From: Methylobrevis pamukkalensis
GTDB taxonomy: Bacteria; Pseudomonadota; Alphaproteobacteria; Rhizobiales; Pleomorphomonadaceae
Direction: 5' to 3'
Assembly (NCBI RefSeq): GCF_001720135.1
Contig: NZ_MCRJ01000015.1
Span: 1-49,381, forward strand
DNA: 49,381 nucleotides
Position numbers and translations under genes: made by a program. The notes below the pieces were generated by a model. It made no database searches and was not told the origin of the DNA. It was given only the letters and a program-made list of their open reading frames with translations. Below, one piece after another: positions 6,923-16,209 of the stretch. The number at the start of each line of letters is the position of its first letter. Within the stretch, counting starts at the first letter, position 1.

Positions 6923-8170
6923 ATGACCGCCTGCGGCCTCGACTTCGGCACGTCCAACACCACGCTCGGCATCGTCAATGCCGCCGGCCCGGCGCTGTTG
7001 CCGCTGGAGGGAACGAGCGTTACCCTGCCGAGCGCGGTGTTCTACGGTCGCGACCGCTCACGCCATTTCGGCCGCGCGGCGATCGGCGCCTATGTGGAGG
7101 GCACCGATGGCCGGCTGATGCGCTCGCTGAAGTCCGTGCTCGGCAGCGCGCTCGTCGACGAGACCACCCAGGTCGGCCGCGACCGGCTGAAGTTCCGCGA
7201 TGTCATCGCCGGCTACGTGGCCGAGGCCAGGCGCCGGGCGGAAACGGCGTCGCAGCGCGAGCTCAGCCGCGTCGTCCACGGCCGCCCGGTGTTCTTCGTC
7301 GATGATGATGTGGCCGGCAACGCCCGCGCCGAAGCGGTGCTGGCCGAGATCGCCCGCGAGGCCGGCTTTGCGGAGGTGTCCTTCCAGTATGAGCCGATCG
7401 CCGCGGCCCTCGATTACGAGCGCCATGCCGACCGGGAGCAGCTGGCGCTGATCGCCGACATCGGCGGCGGCACGTCGGACTTCTCGATCGTCCGTATCGG
7501 ACCGGAGCGGCGCGGCCGCGAGGACCGCGCCTCGGACATCCTTGCCAACGACGGCGTGCGGATCGGCGGCGTCGATTTCGACCGCCTGCTCAGCCTGTCC
7601 ACGGTCATGCCGCTGCTCGGCTATCGCAGCCCGATGCGCGCCAAGAACACGCTGGTGCCGAACGGTCCCTATCTCGACCTCGCCACCTGGTCGGCGATCA
7701 ACCGGCTCTACGACGCGAAGGTGCTGCGGGCGCTGGCCGAACTGGCCCGCGACGCGGCCATGCCGGATCTGATCGAGCGGCTGATCACCGTGGTGGAAGG
7801 CCAGCGCGGCCACACGCTGGCGATCGCGGTCGAGGCGGCCAAGATCGCGCTGTCGGACGTGGACGAGACGACGATCGACCTTGCCTGGATCGAGGCGGAC
7901 CTCGCGGCCACGGTCACCGATGCCGACCTCGACCGGCACACGGCGACGTTGGCCGAGCGGATCGCCAACCGTATCCGCCTGTGTCTCACGACGGCGGGCC
8001 TTGCCGCGGGCGACATCGACGCGGTGTTCCTGACCGGCGGTTCGACCCGGCTTGCCAATGTGCGCGCGGCGATTCTCGCCGAGATCCCGGCGGCCCGGGT
8101 CGTCGAGGGCGACACCTTCGGCTCGGTCGGCACGGGTCTGGCGATCGAGGCGGCGCGCCGCTACGGGTGA
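6923..8170 (+). CDS. Hsp70-family protein, YegD-like
   Basis: A 415-residue actin-like ATPase. Phosphate-1 is GLDFGTSNTTLGI (residues 5-17), phosphate-2 is ADIGGGTSDFSIV (about residues 182-194), and the adenosine loop is VFLTGGSTRLANVR near the C-terminus. It ends soon after the nucleotide-binding domain and has no DnaK-type substrate-binding domain or lid, as in E. coli YegD, whose role is unclear. The ATG at 6923 gives the canonical N-terminus. It stands alone; the next gene is convergent. Confidence 0.88.
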   Translation: MTACGLDFGTSNTTLGIVNAAGPALLPLEGTSVTLPSAVFYGRDRSRHFGRAAIGAYVEGTDGRLMRSLKSVLGSALVDETTQVGRDRLKFRDVIAGYVAEARRRAETASQRELSRVVHGRPVFFVDDDVAGNARAEAVLAEIAREAGFAEVSFQYEPIAAALDYERHADREQLALIADIGGGTSDFSIVRIGPERRGREDRASDILANDGVRIGGVDFDRLLSLSTVMPLLGYRSPMRAKNTLVPNGPYLDLATWSAINRLYDAKVLRALAELARDAAMPDLIERLITVVEGQRGHTLAIAVEAAKIALSDVDETTIDLAWIEADLAATVTDADLDRHTATLAERIANRIRLCLTTAGLAAGDIDAVFLTGGSTRLANVRAAILAEIPAARVVEGDTFGSVGTGLAIEAARRYG

Positions 8171-8199
8171 GGGCGCGCCGGCCGCGTCGTTCCGGGCGA

Positions 8200-8916
8200 T
8201 CAGGCCTTCTGGTAGGATTCCAGGATCCGCTCGAAGGCGCGGCGGTTGGTGTCCTGCATCTCGAGGCCGGCGTTGAACATGTGCTTCAGCGTCGCGAGGC
8301 CGTCCGTCGTCGGTTCCGGCTCCGGCGGGGGCGGCGGCGCGGGCTCCGGCTTGCTCTCGGCATAGCCCTTCATGAAGGACTCGAACGGCGCGGTGAAAGG
8401 CCCGGTGAACGGATTGAACGGCGCCTCCTTCGGCGCCGGCGCGGCCGCCGGCATGAAGGTCTTCTGCCAGGTCTCCATCATCGCCGCGAACGGCGTCTTC
8501 TCGATCTCGCGGCCCACGCCGCCAAGCAGGGTCGAGGTGAACGCCGGCATGATGCGGGCGACGATGTCGTTGCCGATGCCGGTGACCAGCGCGACCTGGT
8601 CGGCCACCGCCTTGGCGGCTTCCTTGGACCCGAAGATCCGCGCCATCGCCTCGCGGCCGGCGTCCTGCGCCTGCGCCGACATCGCGGTCTCGAAGCTCTC
8701 GAAGGCGGGACGGAAGGGGCCGGTCTTCAGCATGGCGAAGAATCCGAAGGGATCGGCGGCCGGCGTCATGCTGCGCTGCAGGCCCATGGCATAGACCGGC
8801 AGCATGGTGGCCATCAGCTTTTCGACGTCATGCGGGGTCATGCCGAAGCTGCTGGCGAAATTCTCCAGCGCGCGGCCGTTCTGCGCCTGCCGCATGAGGT
8901 CCGTGAAGGTGTACAC
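8200..8916 (-). CDS. DUF937 domain protein
   Basis: A 238-residue protein. The N-terminal DUF937-like region is DLMRQAQNGRALENFASSFG followed by MTPHDVEKLMATMLPVYAMG, with the repeat FETAMSAQAQDAGREAMARI in the middle. A proline/glutamate-rich linker (PAPPPPPEPEP, about residues 193-205) precedes a C-terminal helix DTNRRAFERILESYQ. There is no signal peptide or TM segment. The family has no established function. The closing helix and linker recall proteins that dock onto polyester granules, but that is only an impression. Confidence 0.7.
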   Translation of the reverse strand: MYTFTDLMRQAQNGRALENFASSFGMTPHDVEKLMATMLPVYAMGLQRSMTPAADPFGFFAMLKTGPFRPAFESFETAMSAQAQDAGREAMARIFGSKEAAKAVADQVALVTGIGNDIVARIMPAFTSTLLGGVGREIEKTPFAAMMETWQKTFMPAAAPAPKEAPFNPFTGPFTAPFESFMKGYAESKPEPAPPPPPEPEPTTDGLATLKHMFNAGLEMQDTNRRAFERILESYQKA

Positions 8917-9060
8917 TGCGCCGCTCCCGCTCCCTTCGGCCGACCCTCGACCGCAATCGGGGAATGATCCTCCGATCGCGGCCGTTCGTCAAATGGCGTC
9001 GGCGCATGTTCATGACAGGCCACGAAAAATCCGTGGTGCCGGTCGCTTCCGCCGCCGCCC

Positions 9061-10434
9061 TCAGTAGGCGTAGTCGGTGAAGGCGCGGTCGAGGTTGCCG
9101 CCCCACTCGCCGGCAAGGCGGCCCAGCATCACCTCGGCCGGCGTGCGCCCGGTGGCGAGCGTCTCCTGCACCGGGTCGAGATACTGGGTCTCGTCATAGC
9201 CGCCGGAGTTGAGCCGGGCCCGGCGCGACAGGCCGCCGCGCGAGATCCTGACCACCTCGCGGGCAATCTCGTGCACCGTCGTGCCGCGGAACGGCGTCTT
9301 CAGCGCCGTGGCCGGCACCGCGTCGCGCAGGGTCTGCATCTCCTCGGTCGTCCAGCCGGCGATCAGCGCCGAGGCCGCGTCCAGCGCGTCGTCGTCGTAG
9401 AGCAGGCCGACCCAGAAGGCCGGCAGCGCGCAGATCTTGCGCCAGGGCCCGCCGTCGGCGCCGCGCATTTCCAGGAAGCGCTTCAGTCGCACTTCGGGAA
9501 ACAGCGTCGAGAGATGGTTGTCCCAGTCGCCGATCGAGGGCACCACGCCGGGGATCCGGTCCTCGAAGCCGCCCGCCATGTACTGGCGGAAGGTGATGTG
9601 GGTGGCGTCGTGATAGGTGTCGCCGCGCTTGACGAAATACATCGGCACGTCGAGCGCCCATTCCACATAGCGCGCAAAGCCGAAGCCCTCGTCGAACACG
9701 AAGGGCACCATGCCGGAGCGGGCATTGTCGGTGTCGCGCCAGATCTCTGAGCGTTCCGACAGGCGCCCGTTCGGCCGGCCGTCGCTGAAGGGCGAGTTGG
9801 CAAACAGCGCGGTGGCGATCGGCTGCAGGGCGATGCCGACCCGCATCTTCTTCACCATGTCGGCCTCGGACGAGAAGTCGAGGTTCACCTGGATGGTGCA
9901 GGTTCGGAACATCATGTCGAGGCCGCGGCTGCCGACCTTCGGCATGTAGGCCTTCATGATGTCGTAGCGCGATTTGGGCATCTGCGGGGTTTCGGCAAGG
10001 CTCCACACCGGGCTCATGCCCAGGCCGAGGAAGCCGATGCCGAGCGGCTCGGCGACTTCCCGCACCTGGGCAAGGTGGGCGAAGGTCTCCTTGCAGGTCT
10101 GGTGCAGGTTTTCCAGCGGCGCGCCGGACAGTTCGAACTGGCCGCCGGGCTCCAGGCTGATCGCGCCGCCGCCGGTGGGATCGACGAGGCCGATGATCAG
10201 GCCGCGGTCGATGATCGGCTCCCAGCCGAGCATGCGCTCCATGCCTTCCAGCAACGCCTTGACACCGCGCGGGCCCTCGTAGGGCACGGGCCGGTGGTCA
10301 TCGAGATAGAAGCCGAATTTCTCGTGCTCCGTCCCGATGCGCCAGGCCTCCTTCGGCTTGGACCCGGAATCGAGCCGTTCGGCAAGGTCTTGGATGGACT
10401 GGATCGGCGTATCGTCGGACGTGTCTCGCGCCAT
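9061..10434 (-). CDS. gshA: Glutamate--cysteine ligase (plant/alphaproteobacterial type)
   Basis: A 457-residue cytoplasmic enzyme that makes gamma-glutamylcysteine from Glu, Cys and ATP, the first step of glutathione synthesis. WRIGTEHEKFGF near residue 34 supplies the acidic metal ligands. Further conserved stretches are GGQFELSGAPL, RTCTIQVNLDF and PSIGDWDNHLSTLFPEVRLK with RGADGGPWR. Length and motifs match the GCS2-like plant-type family used by alphaproteobacteria rather than E. coli GshA. The start at MARDTSDD is preferred to an upstream in-frame ATG. rsmE lies 132 bases upstream on the same strand and may be co-transcribed. Confidence 0.93.
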   Translation of the reverse strand: MARDTSDDTPIQSIQDLAERLDSGSKPKEAWRIGTEHEKFGFYLDDHRPVPYEGPRGVKALLEGMERMLGWEPIIDRGLIIGLVDPTGGGAISLEPGGQFELSGAPLENLHQTCKETFAHLAQVREVAEPLGIGFLGLGMSPVWSLAETPQMPKSRYDIMKAYMPKVGSRGLDMMFRTCTIQVNLDFSSEADMVKKMRVGIALQPIATALFANSPFSDGRPNGRLSERSEIWRDTDNARSGMVPFVFDEGFGFARYVEWALDVPMYFVKRGDTYHDATHITFRQYMAGGFEDRIPGVVPSIGDWDNHLSTLFPEVRLKRFLEMRGADGGPWRKICALPAFWVGLLYDDDALDAASALIAGWTTEEMQTLRDAVPATALKTPFRGTTVHEIAREVVRISRGGLSRRARLNSGGYDETQYLDPVQETLATGRTPAEVMLGRLAGEWGGNLDRAFTDYAY

Positions 10435-10566
10435 CTTCTGAACCCTGTACTCACGGCTGGCGCACACTATCCGCGCCACCGGATTCGATCAATCGGCCGG
10501 ATCGATCACGTTCCCGTTTCCGGAAGGTTTGTCGAGGCGGGTGCGGGACGGTCGGCAACGGCGGTT

Positions 10567-11316
10567 TCAGCGCCAGTCGCCGATCGTTGCCTGGATCACC
10601 GCCAGAGCCGCGACGGCTGCGGTGTCGGCCCTGAGGATCCGCGGGCCGAGCGGGATCGCGGTAACATAGGGCAGGGCGCGCAAGCCGCGCCGCTCGTCGG
10701 CCGAAAAGCCGCCTTCCGGCCCGATCAGCAGGGCCAGCGGGCCGGGGCCGAGCGCCTGCAGCGCCGGCACCGGGTCGGTTGTGTCTTCGGCCTCGTCGCA
10801 GAACAGCAGGCGCCGGCCCGGCTCGGCGGCCTCCCAGCCGGCCAGCAGCCGGTCGAGCGCGATGTCGTCCTCCACCGGCGGCACATGCAGCACGCCGCAT
10901 TGCTCGGCGGCCTCGATCACGTTGGCGCGCATGCGGTCGAGATTGACCCGGCTCGCCTGGGTGTGGCGTGTCATCACCGGCCGCATCCGGCCGACGCCCA
11001 TCTCCACCGCCTTCTGCACCATGTAGTCGAGCCGGGCGTGTTTCAGCGGGGCGAACAGGTAGAGCAGGTCCGGGTCCGCCGGCTGCGGCCGGCTGCGCTC
11101 TTCGGGCACCAGCGCCGCCGCCCGCTTGCCGTGCACGGCGATCCGCGTGCGGAATTCGCCGTCGCGGCCGTTGAAGACGAGCACGGCCGCGCCATCGGCC
11201 AGCCGCAGCACGTTGAGCAGATAGTTCGCCTGCTCACGCTCCAGCGGTACGGCCATGCCCGGGGCAAGGTCGGCGGTCACGAACAGGCGCGGGGTGCGGA
11301 AATCGGAATGGGCCAT
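10567..11316 (-). CDS. rsmE: 16S rRNA (uracil-1498-N3)-methyltransferase
   Basis: A 249-residue SPOUT methyltransferase that methylates U1498 of 16S rRNA in the assembled 30S subunit. The N-terminal PUA-like domain ([22 protein letters not shown]) is followed by the knotted catalytic domain with [13 protein letters not shown] and [16 protein letters not shown], the AdoMet-binding knot. The last motif usually reads RAETA; Asp replaces Glu here. The ATG at 11316 precedes the usual [13 protein letters not shown] start. The open frame upstream is only translated repeat sequence. Confidence 0.93.
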   Translation of the reverse strand: MAHSDFRTPRLFVTADLAPGMAVPLEREQANYLLNVLRLADGAAVLVFNGRDGEFRTRIAVHGKRAAALVPEERSRPQPADPDLLYLFAPLKHARLDYMVQKAVEMGVGRMRPVMTRHTQASRVNLDRMRANVIEAAEQCGVLHVPPVEDDIALDRLLAGWEAAEPGRRLLFCDEAEDTTDPVPALQALGPGPLALLIGPEGGFSADERRGLRALPYVTAIPLGPRILRADTAAVAALAVIQATIGDWR

Positions 11317-11405
11317 GGGGAGATCGATGCCCGCTTCGTCGGCGGAGGGCAAGGGGCAGGGAGTGTTCAGAAGGGCGAGCTTATGTAGGTGGAGCAACCG
11401 CGGTT

Positions 11406-11602
11406 CCCCCTCTCCCTGTCCCTCCCCCTCGAAGGGGGAGGGGACGCAGGAGGAGAGGACTACCGGAAAGCAGGCTCTCGTTTCGGCGCAACTCTCCTGA
11501 GGAAGAAGGCGGCCTCTCGTTTCGGCGCAACGCACCTGAGGGAAAAGGCCCGAACCTTCATCGTCCCCTCCCCCTGGAGGGGGAGGGACAGGGAGAGGGG
11601 GG
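11406..11602. repeat. Family-A intergenic repeat, copy 2
   Basis: Left arm 11406-11446 and right arm 11562-11602 are reverse complements of each other, and each is itself a hairpin built from C-rich and G-rich halves (CTCCCTGTCCCTCCCCC core). The spacer holds two copies of CTCTCGTTTCGGCGCAAC, at about 11475 and 11513. It fills most of the gap between rsmE and lutC. Confidence 0.85.
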
Positions 11603-11652
11603 AGCGTCTCGGACAATGCTTGCCGAAAGAATTCCCTGCCGCAGACCGCGCC

Positions 11653-12321
11653 TCACCCCACCACGATCACATGCAGGCTCCTTGGCCCATGCGCCCCGAG
11701 CAGCAGCGTCTGCTCGATGTCGGCCGAGCGCGACGGGCCGGTGATGAAATTCACCGTCCTCGGCATCTCGCCGATCCCGTATGTCTCGCGCACCAGATCG
11801 AGCAGCGTCTCGTAGTCGCCGTAGATGTCGTCGGCGTCGACGACGACGATGTGGTGGTCGGGGAGGAAGTTGAGCGTTGTCGGGTTGTCGGGTCCCGAAT
11901 GCAGCATCAGCGTGCCGGATTCGGCGACGCCGCCGAAGGCGTGGCTGAGGCAGGCGAGATCGTCGCCGGCGCTGGGACCATGGCCGTCCTCGACCAGCGG
12001 ATCGGCCTCGAGGCCGAGCGCGGCTAGGCGCCGGTCGGCGCCGATCCGAATCCGCATCGGCAGGTTGGCGCCGCGCAGATAGTCGAGCACGGCGGTTTTC
12101 GACTCGGCGGGCGAGGCGACGCGCACGCAGCTTGCCTGCACCGCCACGGTCTTGTCGAGGAACAGGCGGACCAGCTCCTCGCGGGCGAGCTGGCCGCGCG
12201 CGGGCACTACGCCGCGCGGCGTGCGGGTCAGCCGGTCGGCCACCTCGGCGCGGCGGGTGACGTCGCCGGGATGGACGCCGAGCGAGCGGCGCATGCGGGC
12301 GAGGATCGCGTCGCGGCTCAT
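11653..12321 (-). CDS. lutC: LutC/YkgG-family lactate utilisation protein
   Basis: A 222-residue LUD-domain protein, the third component of the LutABC L-lactate dehydrogenase that oxidises L-lactate to pyruvate. Visible family features are the N-terminal MSRDAILARMRRSLG, the conserved GVAESGTLMLHSGPDNPTT turn and PDHHIVVVDADDI, ending SLHVIVVG. The ATG overlaps the lutB stop by four bases (ATGA), so it is the last gene of the lut operon. The partner Fe-S proteins are upstream. Confidence 0.9.
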   Translation of the reverse strand: MSRDAILARMRRSLGVHPGDVTRRAEVADRLTRTPRGVVPARGQLAREELVRLFLDKTVAVQASCVRVASPAESKTAVLDYLRGANLPMRIRIGADRRLAALGLEADPLVEDGHGPSAGDDLACLSHAFGGVAESGTLMLHSGPDNPTTLNFLPDHHIVVVDADDIYGDYETLLDLVRETYGIGEMPRTVNFITGPSRSADIEQTLLLGAHGPRSLHVIVVG

Positions 12322-13787
12322 GCGCCGGCTCCCTTGGGCCCGGTTTCCTTGCGCCCGGTTTTCTCGCGCCCGGCTTTCTCGCGCTTGGCCCAGGCCGCAT
12401 GGAAGGTCTCGCCTTCGGGCGCCGGGAAATCGCGGAAATCGGTCCAGCCGCCGGCCAGCGGCAGTTTGCGGAAGCGGCCCTTGCCGCGGCCGAGCAGGGC
12501 GAGGCTGCGGGCGGCGAGCCGGGTGACGAGCCGGTAGAGCCGCGGCCGCGTGGCGAGAGTGGCCCAGACGCTCAGCCCGCGGCGCTGGACCGAGGGCGTC
12601 AGGTGCCGCTCGAACTCGCGTTCGCGCCAGTTGCGCATCAGTTTGGGCAGCGGAATGCGCACCGGGCAGACGCTTTCGCAGCGGCCGCAGAAGGTGGAGG
12701 CGTTGGGCAGGTGCCCGGCCTTGTCGACGCCGATCAGCGACGGGGTCAGCACCGAGCCCATCGGCCCCGGATAGACCCAGCCGTAGGCGTGGCCGCCGAC
12801 CGCGTGGTACACCGGGCAGTGGTTCATGCAGGCGCCGCAGCGGATGCAGCGCAGCATCTCCTCGAACTCCGAGCCGAGCATCGACGAGCGGCCGTTGTCG
12901 AGCAGGACGACGTGGTAATTCTCCGGCCCGTCCGGGTCGCCGGACCGCTTCGGACCGGTGGAGAGCGTGGTGTAGACGCTCATCTCCTGGCCGGTCGCCG
13001 AGCGGGCGAGCACGCGCAGCAGCTGCGACAGGTCGTTCAGCGTCGGCACGATCTTTTCCAGCGACGCCAGCACGATATGGGTCTTCGGCAGGATCTGGGT
13101 CAGGTCGCCGTTGCCCTCGTTGGTGACGATCACCGAAGTGCCGGTCTCGGCGACGAGGAAGTTGGCGCCGGTCAGGCCCACGTCGGCGGCGAGGAATTTC
13201 GCGCGCAGCTCGCCGCGTGCCTCGGCCAGCAGCGAGGTCGGCTCGGTCAGGTCGCGGGCAGGGTCGAGATGGGTGTGGACACGGCGGAAGTCGGCCTCCA
13301 CCTCGTCCTTGTTGACGTGGATCGCCGGGGCGATGATGTGGCTCGGGTGCTCGCCGCGCATCTGGATGATGTATTCGCCAAGATCGGTCTCGACCGGCAC
13401 GATGCCGTTGGCGGCGAGATGGTCGTTGAGCCCGATCTCCTCGGAGATCATCGACTTGCCCTTGGTGATCGTCCGCGCATTCGCCTTGCGGCAGATGTCG
13501 AGGATGATCGCCCGGGCGTCGGCCGCGCTCTCGGCCCAGTGCACATGGCCGCCGGACGCGATCACCTTCTTCTCGTAGGCCTCCAGATAGAGGTCGAGAT
13601 GCTTCAGCGTGTGGCTCTTGATGTCGCGGGACGCATCGCGCAGCGCCTCGAACTCCGGCAGCGCATCGGCCACCTTCTTGCGCTTGGCAATGAAGCCCTT
13701 CGGCACGTTGCCCAGCGCACGCTGCAGCTTGGCATCGTCCAGCGCCTCATGGGCATTGGTCTTGAAGCGGGGGGAGGTGGTGTGCAT
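12318..13787 (-). CDS. lutB: LutB-family iron-sulfur protein
   Basis: A 489-residue LutB. An N-terminal LUD region includes TKGKSMISEEIGLN and LVAETGTSVIVTNEGNGDL. Two 4Fe-4S binding motifs follow: CIRCGACMNHCP (about 314-325) and CGRCESVCP (367-375). With LutA and LutC it forms the L-lactate oxidation complex. No Shine-Dalgarno is seen before the ATG; instead the TAA of the DUF29 frame ends five bases upstream, suggesting translation by re-initiation. Its stop overlaps the lutC start. Confidence 0.92.
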   Translation of the reverse strand: MHTTSPRFKTNAHEALDDAKLQRALGNVPKGFIAKRKKVADALPEFEALRDASRDIKSHTLKHLDLYLEAYEKKVIASGGHVHWAESAADARAIILDICRKANARTITKGKSMISEEIGLNDHLAANGIVPVETDLGEYIIQMRGEHPSHIIAPAIHVNKDEVEADFRRVHTHLDPARDLTEPTSLLAEARGELRAKFLAADVGLTGANFLVAETGTSVIVTNEGNGDLTQILPKTHIVLASLEKIVPTLNDLSQLLRVLARSATGQEMSVYTTLSTGPKRSGDPDGPENYHVVLLDNGRSSMLGSEFEEMLRCIRCGACMNHCPVYHAVGGHAYGWVYPGPMGSVLTPSLIGVDKAGHLPNASTFCGRCESVCPVRIPLPKLMRNWREREFERHLTPSVQRRGLSVWATLATRPRLYRLVTRLAARSLALLGRGKGRFRKLPLAGGWTDFRDFPAPEGETFHAAWAKREKAGREKTGRKETGPKGAGA

Positions 13788-13792
13788 GGGTT

Positions 13793-14262
13793 TTACACGG
13801 CGTCCGGCAGGAATTCGTCGTCGAGGATCTGGTCGGTCGTCCACGGGGGCTCTGCCGGAAAGGTTTTCCGCGCGAGGCGCGTCTCGATCGCCGCTTCCTT
13901 GCGGGCCCTGAGATAGGCGCCCTCGATCTTCGACTTGAGATTGTCCTTCAGCGACGGATTGTCCTGCAGCAGCCGGTCGATGTGATGCCGCTCGCGCAGG
14001 ATGGTGACCTCCCAGGAGACCGAGCGCAGTTGCGGCTGGTACTGCCATTTCAGGAGATGCGCCAGAACAAGGACGAGGGACGATTCGAGGCCCGGCGGAT
14101 GCTGCGCCCCATGTCCTCGATCTCCTCGATGAGATTGGGCAGATCGACCTCGGAGAAGCGCTTCTGGCGCAGCAGTTCGGCCTGCTCGAACAGCCAGAGA
14201 TGGAAGTCGTCCTCGTAGTCGACCGGCTCCTGGAAGAGCGGCTTTTCCTTTGCGAGAGCCAT
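13793..14262 (-). CDS. DUF29 family protein (apparent single-base frameshift)
   Basis: The N-terminal half (VDYEDDFHLWLFEQAELLRQ, VDLPNLIEEIEDMGRS) and the C-terminal half (LVLAHLLKWQYQPQLRS, ILRERHHIDRLLQDNPSLKD, DQILDDEFLPD) are classic DUF29, but they lie in different frames. Adding one G in the C-rich run (plus-strand ccc) at 14091-14093 joins them as RRGLESSLV and gives 156 residues, the normal DUF29 length. The start at 14262 has GGAG six bases upstream. The gene lies inside the lut operon between lutA and lutB. DUF29 has no known function. The break is probably a sequence error, not decay. Confidence 0.8.
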
Positions 14263-14323
14263 CGTCGTCTCCAGATGCGCGAGAGGCGCCGGCGTCATCA
14301 TGCCATGAATCCGCAGTCGGCGC

Positions 14324-15120
14324 TCACCGCCGCGGCTCCCCGATCGCGGGACCGTCGGCCATGCCGGCCAGCACCTCGGCGACGTGGCGGACTTTGACCT
14401 CCGCGCCGTCGCGCATCAGTTTCCCGGCCATGTTCATCAGGCAGCCGAGGTCGCCGGCGAGCAGGGTGCCGGCGCCGGTCTCGGTGATGGCGGCCGCCTT
14501 CTTCGTGACGATCGCGGCGGAGATCTCGCCATATTTGACGCAGAAGGTGCCGCCGAAGCCGCAGCAGACGTCCGGATCGCGCATTTCCCGGATCTCCAGC
14601 CCGTCGACGCTGGCCAGCAGCGCGCGCGGCTGGGCCATGATGCCGAGTTCACGCAGGCCCGAACAGCTGTCGTGATAGGTGACCGAGCCGGGAAAGCCGG
14701 CCGTGACGGTCTCCACCCCGAGCACGTCGGTCAGGAAGCTGACGAGTTCGAAGGTTTTCGCCGCAAGCCGTTCGGCCCGCAGCGCCCAGGACGGATCGCC
14801 GGTGAAGAGCTCCGGATAGTGCTTCTTGATCATGCCGCCGCAGGAGCCGGACGGCACCACCACGAAGTCGTAGCCCTCGAAGGCGGCGATCACGCCCTCG
14901 GCGATGGCGCGCGCGTCGCGGCGGTCGCCGGAATTGAAGGCCGGCTGGCCGCAGCAGGTCTGCGCCGCCGGCACCTCCACGCTGCAGCCGGCGTCTTCCA
15001 GCAGCTTCACGGCGGCAAAGCCCACCGTCGGCCGGAACAGGTCGACGAGGCAGGTGACGAACAGGGCGACGCGGGGGCGGGCGGCGGGGGAAGCCGGGGG
15101 GCGGCGGAGAACTCGGTCAT
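14324..15120 (-). CDS. lutA: LutA-family Fe-S oxidoreductase subunit (apparent frameshift near the start)
   Basis: Two CCG domains are clear: CCGQPAFNSGD and GSCGGMIKKHYPEL in the first, HDSCSGLRELGI and CCGFGGTFCVKYGEISAAIV in the second. This is the LutA architecture. The body frame begins at RPRVALFVTCLVDLFRP but has no start codon. The ATG at 15120, which overlaps the regulator's TGA (ATGA), is one frame off. One extra C in the run at about 15096-15101 yields MTEFSAAPPASPAARPRVAL and 265 residues. That overlap makes 15120 the likely true start. It oxidises L-lactate together with LutB and LutC. Confidence 0.88.
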
Positions 15121-15962
15121 GGGGTGCCCCGCAGGCGTGTGGCGCCGGGCGGGCGCGGCGCGGGGCGGGCACGGCGCCCCGGGGTCGGGCGGTCGCCGAT
15201 GCTCTCGCTGCGCGACAGCCGCATGCCGGCGACCTTCTCGCGCTCGGCGGCGAGCAGCCGCTCCTCCACCTCGGAGCGGACATAGACCATGTGATGGGAG
15301 GCGGCGCGGGCTGCACCCTCGGCGTCGCCGGCGAGGATCGCCTCGCCGATCCTGCGGTGCTGTTCGTAGAGCCGCAGCCGCGAGGCCGGGCTCTCGTAGA
15401 GCAGCGCGCGGCTGTAGAACATCTCGTCCGCCAGCAGCCGGTAGCAGGCCCGCAACGTGTGGATCATCACCACATTGTGGGTGCAGTCCGAGATCGCCAT
15501 GTGGAAGTCGAGGTCGAGCAGCGCCTCGCGGGTGGCGTCCGCCGCCTCGTGTGCGTCCGCCATCGCCTGAAGGATGCCGCCGATGATCGCCCGGTCGGCG
15601 GAGGTGGCGCGCCGGGCGGCCATGTCGGCGGCCAGCGCATCCATCTCGACCCGGAATTCCAGATAGTCGGTGAGCGCCTTCGGCGTCTCGCGGATGAGAT
15701 CGACGATCGCCTGGTTGAACACCTGGCCGGTGACATCGGCCACGAAGGTGCCTTCACCATGGCGGGCGACGATCAGGCTGCGCGCCTCCAGATCGGCCAG
15801 CGCCTCGCGCAGGATCGGCCGCGACACGTCGAGCCGGCCGGCAAGGTCGCGTTCGGCCGGCAGCCGGTCGCCGGAGCGCAGCACGCCGTCGAGGATGAGG
15901 CCTTCGATCTGCCGCGCGACGGTCGCCGCCGTGCGGTCGTGGGTCACAGGATGAAAGGGCAT
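15117..15962 (-). CDS. GntR/FadR (FCD) family regulator, LldR-like
   Basis: A 281-residue regulator. The GntR winged helix covers about residues 8-75 (SGDRLPAERDLAGRLDVSRP then ILREALADLEARSLI), followed by a helical FCD ligand domain with DFHMAISDCTHN and HHMVYVRSEVEE supplying the usual metal-binding His/Asp. It is the first gene of the lut operon and its stop overlaps the lutA start, so it most likely senses lactate or a related acid and represses this operon. The C-terminal 35 residues are Pro/Arg-rich and not part of the fold. Confidence 0.88.
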   Translation of the reverse strand: MPFHPVTHDRTAATVARQIEGLILDGVLRSGDRLPAERDLAGRLDVSRPILREALADLEARSLIVARHGEGTFVADVTGQVFNQAIVDLIRETPKALTDYLEFRVEMDALAADMAARRATSADRAIIGGILQAMADAHEAADATREALLDLDFHMAISDCTHNVVMIHTLRACYRLLADEMFYSRALLYESPASRLRLYEQHRRIGEAILAGDAEGAARAASHHMVYVRSEVEERLLAAEREKVAGMRLSRSESIGDRPTPGRRARPAPRPPGATRLRGTP

Positions 15963-16076
15963 GGCAGTGTCCCGGTCAGGTCTGCTCCGGCGGCAGGGCC
16001 GGAAACAGAGGCGGGCGGCTTGCCGCCGGCGCCGATTGGAACCATTCTGGGATCGAGGTTAGAATGATGCGACAAA

Positions 16077-16097
16077 GTGGTCAAATCTTTTGTCCAC
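16077..16097. promoter_or_regulatory. Candidate operator for the FCD regulator
   Basis: GTGGTCAAA-TCT-TTTGTCCAC is a 21-bp inverted repeat with one mismatch between arms. It is 115 bases upstream of the regulator start and 113 bases before the divergent DUF3422 gene. The half-site TGGTC resembles sites of FadR-subfamily regulators. Binding is inferred. Confidence 0.5.
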
Positions 16098-16209
16098 TTC
16101 GCGGCTCATGACATACCGCCGGACGGGCCTCCGCTCCCTCGTGTCGCGGTGCGCAGCCGCGCCGAATCCGCTATGTGTCGGCCACGAGAGCGTGGCTGAG
16201 GAGGTTCGG

